This document shows, in pieces, positions 40,045 through 48,627 of a stretch of 64,000 bases of DNA. A model generated the notes under the pieces. It was not told where the DNA came from and did not search any database. It was given only the letters and a program-made list of their open reading frames with translations. The stretch is from the NCBI RefSeq assembly GCF_044803115.1, contig NZ_CP085224.1, positions 3,162,001 through 3,226,000 on the forward strand, read 5' to 3'. Position 1 is the first letter of the stretch; each line of letters opens with the position of its first letter. The translations under genes and the position numbers were made by a program. The DNA comes from Caenispirillum salinarum_A. Its GTDB lineage: Bacteria > Pseudomonadota > Alphaproteobacteria > Rhodospirillales > Rhodospirillaceae.

Positions 40045-42030
40045 ATGACGATCGACACGATAAGCACGGCCCGACGGCGGGTTGCCGCCCTCCTGGCCAC
40101 CACCGCCCTGGCGTCCGGCGGCTTCTCTGCCGCGGCGGCGGCGCAAGAGACGGCGGCGGCGGTGACCCTGAACCCGGTCACCGTCGAGGACGCCATGCCG
40201 GCGCCGGCGCAGCCGATTCGCCTGGGCCTGGAAGAGATCGAGCGGGAGCAGCCGCAGACGCTGCGCGATCTGTTCGCCGACCAGCCGGCAGTCGCGGTAT
40301 CGGGCGGCAGCATCGCCGCGCAGAAGCTCTTCGTCCACGGCATCGGCCAGAGCAAGCTGAACGTCACCATCGACGGTGCGCGCCAGCACAACAACGTATG
40401 GCACCACAACGGCAACCTGTTCCTGGACCCGAGCCTTCTCAAGGCGGTGGAGGTCAATCCGGGCGTCGCCCCGGCCGATGCCGGCTTCGGCGCGGTGGGC
40501 GGATCGGTCGCCTTCGAGACGAAGGACGCCGCTGACCTCCTGCTGCCCGGCGCCTCGGTCGGCGGCCGCGTTACGACCACCTACGATACAAACCCCGACG
40601 CCATCCGCGGCTCGGTGGCGGGCTATGGCGCGGCCCGGGGCTTCGACGTGCTGGGCATCGTCACCCGCGAGCACGGCGACAACTACGAGAACGGGAACGG
40701 CGCCGAGGAGACAGGCACCGGCACGAACCTTGTCAACGTGTTGGGCAAGGTCGGCTACGAGTCTCCCGCCGGTCACGCCGTCAAGGTCACGGCCGAACAC
40801 CTCAACGACGACACCATCCGCCGCCTGCGGCCGAACATGGGCTTCGTCACCCCCGACATGAACCGCAACGACCTGACCCGCACCACCCTGACGGCCGAAT
40901 ACTCCACCACGGCCCCGACGGCGCTGTTCGACCCCGAGGTCAAGCTCTACTACAACGTCCATGAGCTGAACCGCCCGAACGAGAGCGGCTACACGCGGCC
41001 CTCCGGCGACTTCAACTCGGAGGTCGAGACCATTGGCGGCACGGTGCAGAACACCTTCCAGGTGCCGCTGGGCAGCCTGACGGTCGGGGCCGACTTCGCC
41101 CACGACGACATGACCGTGGAACGCTTCCACTTCCCCACGGACGTGTCGGAGGAAATCCTCCAGGCCGGCCTTTTCGCCCAGACGCGGCTCATGCCGGTGG
41201 ACCGGCTGGCGATCTCCGCCGGCCTGCGCGGCGACGTGCAGCGCTACGAGGCGGTGGACGGCCAGACCTTCGAAAACGCCGGCCTCAGCCCCAACCTCTC
41301 GGCCGAATATCAGGCGACCGACTGGCTCTCGCTGTTCGGCGGCTACAGCTACGTCTGGGGCGGGCTGGAGCCGTCGGAGACGGCCCTGTTCCATGCCCGC
41401 GACTACACCTACGCGCAGGACCTGGAGCCGACCCGGGCGCACAACCTGCGGGCCGGCCTGCGGACGGAGCACGAGGGCTTCGCCTTCGAGGGCGCCTGGT
41501 TCCAGACGCTCATGCGCGACGTCATGGACTGGAACTACGGCACGACGACCCGCATCAACGGCGAGGACCTGGAAAGCCGGGGCTTCGACCTGATCGCCTC
41601 CTACACCGGCCAGTCAGGCGGTATCAGCGCCAAGTACACCCACACCGACATCACCTACGGCGACCGCATCGCCCTGCCCAACGACTACAACATGGGCACG
41701 GCCGTCGGCGATGTCCTGACGGTCAGCGGCCATTACCTGTTCGATCCGCTGGAGTTGCAGGTGGGAGCCTCGGCCGAACATGCCTTCGCGTTCGAGCATG
41801 AGGACCTGCAGGCCAACGGCTTCGACGACCTGGACAGCTACACCGTCGTCGACCTGTTCGCCGAATGGAGCCCGGATGCCCTGGCACCCCACGTCACCCT
41901 GCGGGCCGAGGCCAACAACGTGTTCGACGAAGCCTACGTCAGCCGCGCATCCTTCGGCGAAACGGCGCGCGTGACGCCCGTCCTCGATCCCGGCCGGTCG
42001 TTCCTGCTGTCGTCGACCATCCGCTTCTGA
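40045..42030 (+). CDS. TonB-dependent receptor (siderophore/heme type)
   Basis: 661 aa from ATG 40045 (GAGGG seven bases upstream; an ATG at 40036 is also in frame). Signal peptide ends near AAAAAQE; a TonB box-like VTLNPVTVED follows. The plug has LRDLFADQPAVAVSGGS, KLNVTIDGARQHNNVWHHNG and VEVNPGVAPADAGFGAVGGS; the 22-strand barrel ends VTPVLDPGRSFLLSSTIRF with the terminal Phe. There is no N-terminal signalling (STN) domain, which fits control by the AraC protein instead of FecIR. The His-rich RQHNNVWHHNG plug stretch is notable and might suggest heme or catecholate ligands; substrate unknown. Confidence 0.88.
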   Translation: MTIDTISTARRRVAALLATTALASGGFSAAAAAQETAAAVTLNPVTVEDAMPAPAQPIRLGLEEIEREQPQTLRDLFADQPAVAVSGGSIAAQKLFVHGIGQSKLNVTIDGARQHNNVWHHNGNLFLDPSLLKAVEVNPGVAPADAGFGAVGGSVAFETKDAADLLLPGASVGGRVTTTYDTNPDAIRGSVAGYGAARGFDVLGIVTREHGDNYENGNGAEETGTGTNLVNVLGKVGYESPAGHAVKVTAEHLNDDTIRRLRPNMGFVTPDMNRNDLTRTTLTAEYSTTAPTALFDPEVKLYYNVHELNRPNESGYTRPSGDFNSEVETIGGTVQNTFQVPLGSLTVGADFAHDDMTVERFHFPTDVSEEILQAGLFAQTRLMPVDRLAISAGLRGDVQRYEAVDGQTFENAGLSPNLSAEYQATDWLSLFGGYSYVWGGLEPSETALFHARDYTYAQDLEPTRAHNLRAGLRTEHEGFAFEGAWFQTLMRDVMDWNYGTTTRINGEDLESRGFDLIASYTGQSGGISAKYTHTDITYGDRIALPNDYNMGTAVGDVLTVSGHYLFDPLELQVGASAEHAFAFEHEDLQANGFDDLDSYTVVDLFAEWSPDALAPHVTLRAEANNVFDEAYVSRASFGETARVTPVLDPGRSFLLSSTIRF

Positions 42031-42099
42031 CATCCACCATCGGCAGTCCGGCCGGCGCATGGCCGTCCGGGCCGCCGCATTCCATGCAAGGGCCAAGAC

Positions 42100-43230
42100 A
42101 TGACACGGACCGTGGGTTTTCTTCTGGCGGCGGCGGTTTTCCTGTTCGCGGCGATCCCGACCACGGCGTCGGCACAGAGCCGCACGGTCGTCGACGTTGC
42201 GGGGCGGACGGTGACCCTGCCGGAACAGGTGAACCGCATCGTGCTTGGTGAGGGGCGCCTGGTCTCGGCCATCGCCATTCTCGACCAAGAGACGCCGCTG
42301 CGCCGGGTGGTGGGGATGATGGGCGATTTCGCCGTGCTGGACCCGGACGGCTACGCGCTCTGGCGCGAGGCCTATCCGGGGATCGACGGGATCGAGGCCG
42401 TGGGGCAGGTCTCCCCCGACAGCTTCAGCGTCGAGAAGACCATCGCCCTGGCCCCCGACCTGGTGGTGTTCGGGCTCGCCGGCCACGGCCCCGGCACCGA
42501 CCATACGACGGTACTGGCACAGCTGGAGGCGGCCGGCATTCCCGTCATCTTCACCGACTTCTTCCTCGACCCGCTGGCCAACACGCCCCCCAGCATGGCG
42601 CTGCTGGGTGAGGCGCTCGGTCGGCAAGAAGAAGCGGCCGCCTTCCTGAAGGCCAACGACGCCGCACGGGAGCGCATCCTGACGGCGCTGGAGCGCGTGA
42701 CGGAGCGGCCGGACGTCTTCCTGGAAAACCGCGTCGGCCTCGGGCTCGACTGCTGCGCCAGCGTCGGCCACGGCGTCCTGTCGACCATGATCGAGGCCGC
42801 CGGCGGCCGCAACATGGCCCAGCCCCTGATCCCGGGCCGCACCGGCATCGTCAGCATCGAGTACCTGCTGACCAACCAGCCCGACGTCTACATCGGCACG
42901 GCCATCGGCAGCCGCGCGGCCAACGGCCACGCCGCAGGGCGGATCGTGCTCGGCCCCGGCGTTCCCGCCGATCTGGCGCGCCAGAGCTTCGCCGACACCC
43001 TGGATCGCACCGGCCCGCGCGACCTGAACGCCGTGCGGAACGGCCGCGCCCATGCCGTCTGGCACCACTTCTTCCACGGGCCGTTCAACGTCGTCGCGCT
43101 CCACCTGCTGGCCAAGTGGTTCCATCCCGAGGTTTTCGCCGACCTCAACCCCGCCCATACGCTGGAGGCGGTGATGCTGCGCTTCCAGCCCGTCGCTCTG
43201 AACGGCACCTACTGGACGGATGCGCCATGA
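42100..43230 (+). CDS. Periplasmic iron/siderophore-binding protein of ABC importer
   Basis: 376 aa with a signal peptide (to about residue 26, SAQS). Peripla_BP_2 family: VVDVAGRTVTLPEQVNRIVL, PDSFSVEKTIALAPDLVVFG, TVLAQLEAAGIPVIFTDFFL, RPDVFLENRVGLG, GHGVLSTMIEAAGGRNMA, and WHHFFHGPFNVVALHLLAKW. Belongs with the permease and ATPase that follow by ATGA overlaps. It delivers the ligand imported by the receptor just upstream. Confidence 0.86.
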   Translation: MTRTVGFLLAAAVFLFAAIPTTASAQSRTVVDVAGRTVTLPEQVNRIVLGEGRLVSAIAILDQETPLRRVVGMMGDFAVLDPDGYALWREAYPGIDGIEAVGQVSPDSFSVEKTIALAPDLVVFGLAGHGPGTDHTTVLAQLEAAGIPVIFTDFFLDPLANTPPSMALLGEALGRQEEAAAFLKANDAARERILTALERVTERPDVFLENRVGLGLDCCASVGHGVLSTMIEAAGGRNMAQPLIPGRTGIVSIEYLLTNQPDVYIGTAIGSRAANGHAAGRIVLGPGVPADLARQSFADTLDRTGPRDLNAVRNGRAHAVWHHFFHGPFNVVALHLLAKWFHPEVFADLNPAHTLEAVMLRFQPVALNGTYWTDAP

Positions 43231-44285
43231 CCGTGTCCGTCAGTTCGGCCCTTGGGCGCGCCTACGCCCGCCGCACCCGGGGGCGGTCTCTGACCCTGCT
43301 GGGGCTCGCGGCGGCGTTGGCGGCGGCGCTGTTGCTGGACCTCGCGACCGGACCTTCGGGCATGCCGCTGGCGACCGTTCTGGCGGGGCTGTGGGACCCG
43401 GCGGCGGCCGACGTGGGTGTGCGGGTCATTCTGTGGGACGTGCGCCTGCCGCAGGCGCTGATGGCCGCCCTTGTCGGCGCGGCGCTCGGCCTGGCGGGGG
43501 CGGAAATGCAGACGGTGCTCGCCAATCCGCTGGCGAGCCCCTTCACGCTCGGCATCTCCAACGCCGCGACCCTGGGTGCGGCCATCGCCATCGTGGCCGG
43601 TTTCCAGGTCCCCGTCGTCGGGCCTGAATGGACGGTGGCCGTGACCGCCTTCGCCTTCGCCATGGCGGCAACCGTGGTCGTGCAGGCGCTCGCCCGCACG
43701 CAGGGCATGGGTGGCGGCGGCGAGAGCCTGATCCTGTTCGGCATCGCCATGGTCTTTGCGCTCAACGCCCTGTTGTGGCTGGTGCAATTCCTGGCCTCGG
43801 CCGACGCCTTGCAGCAAATCGTGTTCTGGACCATGGGCAGCCTCGGCCGGTCGACCTGGAGCACGGTGGGGCTGCTGGCCGCCGTGGTGGCCCTGTGCTT
43901 TCCCTGGGCCATGCGGCACGTCTGGGCCATGACCGCCCTGCGCGCCGGCGAGGAGCACGCCCGGGCACTCGGCATTGGCGTCGGGCGCATGCGCGTCCTG
44001 GTGCTTCTGCGCGTCAGCCTGCTGGCGGGGGTGGCGCTGTCCTTCGTCGGCACCATCAGCTTCATCGGCCTCGTCGGCCCGCACATCGCCCGGCTGGCCC
44101 TTGGCGAAGACCACCGCTTATACCTTCCCGGCGCGGCCCTTGGCGGCGCCCTCGTGCTGTCGCTGTCGTCGGTGGTCAGCAAGAGCCTGGTGCCGGGCCT
44201 GGTGCTGCCGGTGGGCATCGTCACCGCGCTGGTCGGCATTCCGGCCTTCGTGACCCTCATCCTCCTCCAGAGGCGCCGGTCATGA
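43227..44285 (+). CDS. FecCD-family iron/siderophore ABC permease
   Basis: 352 aa, about nine to ten helices. FecCD signatures: ILWDVRLPQALMAALVGAAL, GAEMQTVLANPLASPFTLGI, SNAATLGAAIAI, and the ATPase-contact helix LGIGVGRMRVLVLLRVSLLA, then GTISFIGLVGPHIARLALGE. A single permease gene, so it should act as a homodimer. ATGA overlaps on both sides. Confidence 0.88.
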   Translation: MTVSVSSALGRAYARRTRGRSLTLLGLAAALAAALLLDLATGPSGMPLATVLAGLWDPAAADVGVRVILWDVRLPQALMAALVGAALGLAGAEMQTVLANPLASPFTLGISNAATLGAAIAIVAGFQVPVVGPEWTVAVTAFAFAMAATVVVQALARTQGMGGGGESLILFGIAMVFALNALLWLVQFLASADALQQIVFWTMGSLGRSTWSTVGLLAAVVALCFPWAMRHVWAMTALRAGEEHARALGIGVGRMRVLVLLRVSLLAGVALSFVGTISFIGLVGPHIARLALGEDHRLYLPGAALGGALVLSLSSVVSKSLVPGLVLPVGIVTALVGIPAFVTLILLQRRRS

Positions 44286-45091
44286 CCGAGGGGCTGCACA
44301 TCGCCGACATCGTCGCCGGATACGGCAGTCGGCGCGTCATCGACGGCCTGACCCTGCCCCTGGTGCCGCCGGGAACGGTGGTGGGACTGATCGGCGCCAA
44401 CGGCTCGGGCAAGTCGACCCTGCTCAAGACCGTCGCGGGCCTGCTGACCGGAACGGCCGGCGGCATCCGGCTCGACGGGGACGACCTGCGCCGCCTTCCG
44501 CCGGCCCACCGGGCACGGAGGGTCGGATACCTGCCCCAAACCGTGATCCGCCCGAGTTCCCTGATGGTCTACGAGGCCCTGCTCAGCGCCTTGCGCGCGA
44601 CTTGGCCGGAATTGTCCCGCGCCCGCGCCGAACAGCGCATCGAGGCCGTCCTGGGCGACCTGGCGATCACCGAGTTGGCGCTGCGACCGCTCGACGCCCT
44701 GTCCGGCGGCCAGCGGCAGATGATCGGCCTGGCGCAGGTACTCGTCCGCGAACCCCGCCTGATGCTACTCGACGAGCCCACCAGCGCGCTCGACCTGCGC
44801 TGGCAGCTTTCGGTCCTGCAACGCGTGCGGGACGAGGCGCGCGGACGCGCGGCCATCGCCCTTGTCGCCATCCATGACATCAACCTGGCACTGCGGTTCT
44901 GCGACCGCGTGGCCGTGCTCGGCAACGGACTGATCGCCGCTGGCCCGCCGGGCGACGCGCTGACGCCGGACGTTCTGCGCCGTGCCTTCGGCGTGGTGGC
45001 GCGCGTCGAAACCTGCTCCCGCGGCCGGGCCATGGTGATGGCCGACGGCGTGGCCGCCGACCCCGAACACCATCAAGAGGACACTCCATGA
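44282..45091 (+). CDS. Iron/siderophore ABC transporter ATP-binding protein
   Basis: 269 aa. Walker A GANGSGKSTLLKTV, Q-loop YLPQTV, signature LSGGQRQMIGLAQ, Walker B LMLLDEPTSALDL, H-loop AIHDINLAL. FecE/FhuC type. Translationally coupled to permease and to the DUF2218 gene. Confidence 0.9.
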   Translation: MTEGLHIADIVAGYGSRRVIDGLTLPLVPPGTVVGLIGANGSGKSTLLKTVAGLLTGTAGGIRLDGDDLRRLPPAHRARRVGYLPQTVIRPSSLMVYEALLSALRATWPELSRARAEQRIEAVLGDLAITELALRPLDALSGGQRQMIGLAQVLVREPRLMLLDEPTSALDLRWQLSVLQRVRDEARGRAAIALVAIHDINLALRFCDRVAVLGNGLIAAGPPGDALTPDVLRRAFGVVARVETCSRGRAMVMADGVAADPEHHQEDTP

Positions 45092-45390
45092 CAAAGGTCC
45101 CCCTCACCGCCACGGCCCGCACCGAATCGCCCGCGGCCGCGCGCTATCTTGGTCAATTGAGCAAGCACTTCGCCCACAAGATCACGGTGGAGTACGCCCC
45201 GGACGCCACACCGCCCGAAACCCTGGCCCACTTTCCCTGGGGCACCTGCCGCATGCGGGCCGAGGACGGCGCCCTGACGGTGGAGGCGGCGGCCGATACG
45301 GCGGAGGGGCTGGAGCGCATCCGCCACGTCGTGGACGATCACCTGCGACGGTTCGCATGGCGCGAAAAGCTTGAATTGTTCTGGAGTTGA
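45088..45390 (+). CDS. DUF2218 family protein
   Basis: 100 aa. Matches the DUF2218 pattern: ARYLGQLSKHFAHKITVEY, then FPWGTCRMRAEDGALTVEAA, and ERIRHVVDDHLRRFAWREKL ending in ELFWS. The family is regularly linked to siderophore ABC transporters and is suspected to act on siderophores or iron release in the cytoplasm, but no reaction is established. The start overlaps the ATPase stop (ATGA). Last gene of the operon; a perfect hairpin follows directly. Confidence 0.85.
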   Translation: MTKVPLTATARTESPAAARYLGQLSKHFAHKITVEYAPDATPPETLAHFPWGTCRMRAEDGALTVEAAADTAEGLERIRHVVDDHLRRFAWREKLELFWS

Positions 45391-45423
45391 AGCCGGCGGG
45401 GCGCGAAACGCCCCGCCGGCTTC
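45389..45423 (+). terminator. Strong hairpin after the DUF2218 gene
   Basis: A perfect 15-bp stem (45389-45403 with 45409-45423) around a CGAAA loop, beginning at the stop codon. Very GC-rich; only a short mixed T tract follows, but the stem is the best in the window. It may also act on the - strand unit that ends at 45430. Confidence 0.7.
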
Positions 45424-45429
45424 GGTGCT

Positions 45430-45595
45430 TCACCGCCGTGCGAAGACGATCGGGACGGCAATTTCCAGCGTCTGGCCCGACACGTCCGGCGGCATGGCCG
45501 GCTCCGGGGATGCACGACGGATCATCTCTTCCACCTCGTCCTCCAGCGCACGCCCCCAGAACGGCCATCGTCATCGCCAAGTGCTTACGGCGCAT
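45430..45595 (-). pseudogene. tonB: TonB energy-transducer remnant
   Basis: The 46 codons before the stop at 45430 encode LEDEVEEMIRRASPEPAMPP then QTLEIAVPIVFARR, the classical C-terminal end of TonB (R-R-A-x-P-x-P-P-P...L-x-x-x-V-P-I-x-F). The frame is closed upstream by TGA at 45571-45573. Just before lies a start ATG (45595) with GCGGAGGA eleven bases upstream, encoding MRRKHLAMTMAVLGAC in another frame. It looks like an original start and end joined by a large internal deletion plus frameshift. Low chance that it makes a product. The remaining gap up to 45783 holds a Fur-like site and no gene. Confidence 0.6.
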
Positions 45596-45627
45596 TTCAG
45601 TCCTCCGCTGAGGTGCTCAGTTGGTAT

Positions 45628-45642
45628 TGAGAGGCATTCTCA
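45628..45642. promoter_or_regulatory. Fur-box-like inverted repeat upstream of the tonB remnant
   Basis: TGAGAGGCATTCTCA is an imperfect 7-1-7 palindrome of the TGAGAAT-n-ATTCTCA type, 33 bp upstream of the remnant's ATG (minus strand). Confidence 0.45.
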
Positions 45643-45783
45643 TTGTTAAGTCAAACCGGCCCTGCGGTCAGTGTTGAAATACGAGAGAGGTACAAAAGAG
45701 CGGCAGGCATCTTGGCTCGCCGCGCCATGCCGCGATTAGGCACGGCCAGGTGACAGCAGCGGCCGGCCTTAGGTGCGGCGCAA

Positions 45784-47430
45784 TCAGGCGATGGGCCCAC
45801 AGGCCGCATGGACCGGAGCGGACCCGTGCTGCCGCCGCCAAAGATCGGCGTAGCGCCCGTTCCGGGCCAGGAGCGCGGCGTGGCTTCCCTGTTCCACGAT
45901 CCGTCCGTGATGCAGGACGATGATGCGGTCCATGCTGGCAATGGTGGACAGCCGGTGGGCGATCGCGATGACGGTCCGCCCGCGGACCAGGACTTCGAGC
46001 GCCTGCTGGATCAGCGCTTCGCTCTCGCTGTCGAGGGACGCCGTCGCCTCGTCGAGCAGCAGGATCGGCGCATCTTTCAGTATGGCGCGGGCAATGGCGA
46101 TGCGCTGTCTCTCGCCACCCGAGAGCTTGACGCCCCGCTCGCCCACGATGGCGTCATAACCACCGGGCCGGGCGATGATGAACTCATGACAGCAGGCCGC
46201 CCGCGCCGCCGCCTCCACCTCGGCATCCGAGGCATCGGGACGGCCATAGCGGATGTTGTCGCGGATGGATCGGTGGAAGAGGTCGGTCGCCTGCGAGACC
46301 TCGGCGAAGCACCGACGCAGGCTGCCCTGGGTGATGGACCGGACGTCCCGCCCCCCGACGGTCACGGCCCCCTGGTCGACGTCGTACTGGCGGGTCAGCA
46401 GCTTGAGCAGCGTGCTTTTGCCGGCGCCGGAATAGCCGACCAGGCCGACGCGGTCCCCCGGCTCGACGGCAAGCGTGATGCCCTTTACCACGGCCGTGCC
46501 ACCGGATCTGCCGCCATATCGAAAGGTCACGTCGCGAAATTGGACGCGGCCGCCGCCGTCCGGCAGGGCGACGGCGTCGGGCGCATCGACAAGGTCGCGC
46601 GGTCGTGCCAGCGCCGCCAGGGATTCCTGAAGATTGCCCACCTGCTCGAAGGCATCCAGGATGTCGTCGCCCAGCATAGTGATCGACATGGTCAGTTGCA
46701 GACCGACCGCGAGGATCATGGCGACGGTCCCCGCGCTCATGGCGCCGGCCATCGCCGCCTGCAGGGCGTGCCAGGTCAGCACGCTCATGAAGCCGACGCT
46801 CAGGACCAGTTGTCCCATGCGCATGGCGGTAAAGGCGAAGCGCGCGTGACGGGCGCGGCGGTATTCCTCCTCGACCAGGGGTGCGAGCGTCCGGCGCTCG
46901 AAGGTTTCGCCCGTGAAGCTGCGGACCAGGGCATTGCCGCCGATGATGTCGGCGATGCGCCCCGAAACCATCGACCGCGCCCGGGCCAGCCGCTCGATCA
47001 CCGCTCCCACGTGCCGGGCCATCACGACCGAGACGACGATGAAGACCGCCGCGAAGCCGGCAAAGGCATAGGCATAGGACGGCTGGGCCGTCCACAGCAG
47101 GACACCGGCGACCACCATGGTCACCGCCACCCGGCTGAAGGGCAGCACGATGCTCTCGAAAAGGTTCGGCGCCGCCTGCACGAACAGGTCGGTGACCGCG
47201 TCACGATCGGCCAGACCTTCCGACACGGCCTCCAGCGTATCCACGAAGCGGCCGAGCACATAGGGCGTCACCGCCTGAAGGGCCGTGGAGACGATGATGA
47301 TGACAAGCAGCGCCGCCGCGCGGCCGGGCACGAAGCGCCGGACCACCCACCACGTAAAGCTGAACGGCGTCGCCGGGAAAGGCGGGTGGCGGTCGTCGGA
47401 GTCGGGGCCCACGGGCCTGGGCTCGGTCAT
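45784..47430 (-). CDS. Exporter-fold ABC transporter (permease-ATPase fusion), possibly TM2-deleted
   Basis: 548 aa. The nucleotide-binding half is intact: Walker A GYSGAGKSTLLKLL, signature LSGGERQRIAIARAI, Walker B ILLLDEATASLD, H-loop AHRLSTI. The membrane half starts with TM1 (LLVIIIVSTALQAVTPYVLG) but passes directly from RFVDTLEAVSEG to DRDAVTDLFVQAAPNLFES. About 80-90 residues that normally hold TM2 and the first coupling region (R-x-x-L-F-x-x-L...FF...G-x-L-x-x-R) seem to be missing. Placed after the FecA-type receptor gene on the same strand, it may be a YbtPQ/IrtAB-like ferric-siderophore importer or a siderophore exporter. Function is doubtful if the gap is real. Confidence 0.75.
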   Translation of the reverse strand: MTEPRPVGPDSDDRHPPFPATPFSFTWWVVRRFVPGRAAALLVIIIVSTALQAVTPYVLGRFVDTLEAVSEGLADRDAVTDLFVQAAPNLFESIVLPFSRVAVTMVVAGVLLWTAQPSYAYAFAGFAAVFIVVSVVMARHVGAVIERLARARSMVSGRIADIIGGNALVRSFTGETFERRTLAPLVEEEYRRARHARFAFTAMRMGQLVLSVGFMSVLTWHALQAAMAGAMSAGTVAMILAVGLQLTMSITMLGDDILDAFEQVGNLQESLAALARPRDLVDAPDAVALPDGGGRVQFRDVTFRYGGRSGGTAVVKGITLAVEPGDRVGLVGYSGAGKSTLLKLLTRQYDVDQGAVTVGGRDVRSITQGSLRRCFAEVSQATDLFHRSIRDNIRYGRPDASDAEVEAAARAACCHEFIIARPGGYDAIVGERGVKLSGGERQRIAIARAILKDAPILLLDEATASLDSESEALIQQALEVLVRGRTVIAIAHRLSTIASMDRIIVLHHGRIVEQGSHAALLARNGRYADLWRRQHGSAPVHAACGPIA

Positions 47431-47520
47431 GAGGCTCTCCGATGGGGCGGGCTGGAAACCACGGCGGACAAAAGCGGGATGACGCCGGACAACGTCATCC
47501 CGTCAGGTCTTCGAAACCGC

Positions 47521-47549
47521 GAGGGTGGCGACGGCAGTCCGCCACCCTC
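47521..47549 (-). terminator. Hairpin after the disrupted receptor gene
   Basis: GAGGGTGGCG (47521-47530) pairs perfectly with CGCCACCCTC (47540-47549) around a nine-base loop, 19 bp past the original receptor stop. It is likely the native terminator of the receptor gene, left behind with the 3' fragment. Confidence 0.5.
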
Positions 47550-47567
47550 GTCATGCGGCGGAACCGA

Positions 47568-47697
47568 TCAGAACCGCGCCGTCAGGGTCGCGAACACCGT
47601 GCGGGGCTGGCCGCGGAACGCGATGCCCGCCATGGTGCCGCCGTGGTAGTACTCTTCGTTGAGGACGTTCTTGATTCCGGCCCTGAACTCCATGTCC
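47568..47697 (-). pseudogene. FecA-type TonB receptor, 3' fragment cut off by IS21
   Basis: Encodes the last barrel strands: FRAGIKNVLNEEYYHGGTMA, then GIAFRGQPRTVFATLTARF with the C-terminal Phe and stop at 47568. Removing the IS and one copy of the GGACAT duplication joins this piece in frame with 50312-52623, giving ...EAGGRDMEFRAG... and an 811-residue protein. No start of its own, so not expressed. Confidence 0.85.
47692..47697. repeat. Target-site duplication (left copy)
   Basis: ATGTCC, identical to 50312-50317, at the outer edge of the IS21 element. Confidence 0.8.
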
Positions 47698-47796
47698 TGT
47701 AGCGCGACAATTAGGAAGGCCGGTGGGCGTCAACTACGATGGCCGGTCGCCGTGATGGGATGACGATGGTGGCGCCGCGCAGCGGCGCCGGCAAGT

Positions 47797-48627
47797 CTAA
47801 TTGTCGCCGGTCTCCGATGTAGTTGTCGCCGGGCGACAATTATCCGCGTCGGTAGTTGTCGCGGATGGTGCGGCGTCCCTGCCGACCGCGGTTCGGCGCC
47901 GGTAGCTCTCGACGTTCAACTCGAAGATCGTGGCGTGGTGGACCAGCCTGTCGATGGCGGCGATGGTCATGGCCTTGTCAGGAAAGATCCGGTCCCACTG
48001 GCCGAACGGCTGGTTGGCCGTGATCAAGAGCGACCGTCGCTCGTAGCGGGCGGCGATCAACTCGAACAGGACGCTGGTCTCGGCCTGGCTCTTTTCGACG
48101 TAGGACAGGTCGTCGAGGATCAGCAGGTCGTACTTGTCCAGCTTGTCGATGGCGCTCGCCAGGGCGAGGTCCTGCCGGGCCGTCTGGAGGCGCTGGACGA
48201 GATCGGTCGTCCTGGTGAACAGGACGCGGAACCCGTTGTCGATGAGCGTGTGGCCGAGGGCGGCGCTGAGGTGGGTCTTCCCGCCGCCGGGCGGACCGAA
48301 GAACAGCAGGTTCTTGCCCTGGTCCAGCCAGCCGTCGCCGGCAGCGAGCGCCATGACGTGGGCCTTGCTGACCATCGGCACCGCCGAGAAGTCGAAGGTG
48401 TCGAGGGTCTTGCCCGAAGGCAGCCTGGCCGCCACGAGGTGCCGCTGGATGCGCCGGCGCTCCCGTTCCGCGAGTTCGAGTTCAGCCAGCGTCGCCAGGA
48501 AACGGCTGGCGGGCCAGCCTTCCATGTCGGCGCGCTCGGCGAATTCCTCCCAGAACTGCTTGATGGTCGGCAGCCGCAACTCGGTGAGGAGCAGCGGCAG
48601 CTTGGCGATGTCAACCGAGATGCTCAT
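47797..48627 (-). CDS. istB: IS21 helper ATPase IstB
   Basis: 276 aa. AAA+ ATPase of the DnaC-like group: an N-terminal helical part (LPTIKQFWEEFAERADMEGW), Walker A FFGPPGGGKTHLSAALG, Walker B LLILDDLSY, sensor LITANQPFGQWDRIF, and an AIDRLVHHATIFELN C-terminal segment. It helps IstA choose targets. The C-terminal tail (about 20 residues, Thr/Asp-rich) runs into the terminal repeats of the element. The start overlaps istA. Confidence 0.93.
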   Translation of the reverse strand: MSISVDIAKLPLLLTELRLPTIKQFWEEFAERADMEGWPASRFLATLAELELAERERRRIQRHLVAARLPSGKTLDTFDFSAVPMVSKAHVMALAAGDGWLDQGKNLLFFGPPGGGKTHLSAALGHTLIDNGFRVLFTRTTDLVQRLQTARQDLALASAIDKLDKYDLLILDDLSYVEKSQAETSVLFELIAARYERRSLLITANQPFGQWDRIFPDKAMTIAAIDRLVHHATIFELNVESYRRRTAVGRDAAPSATTTDADNCRPATTTSETGDN

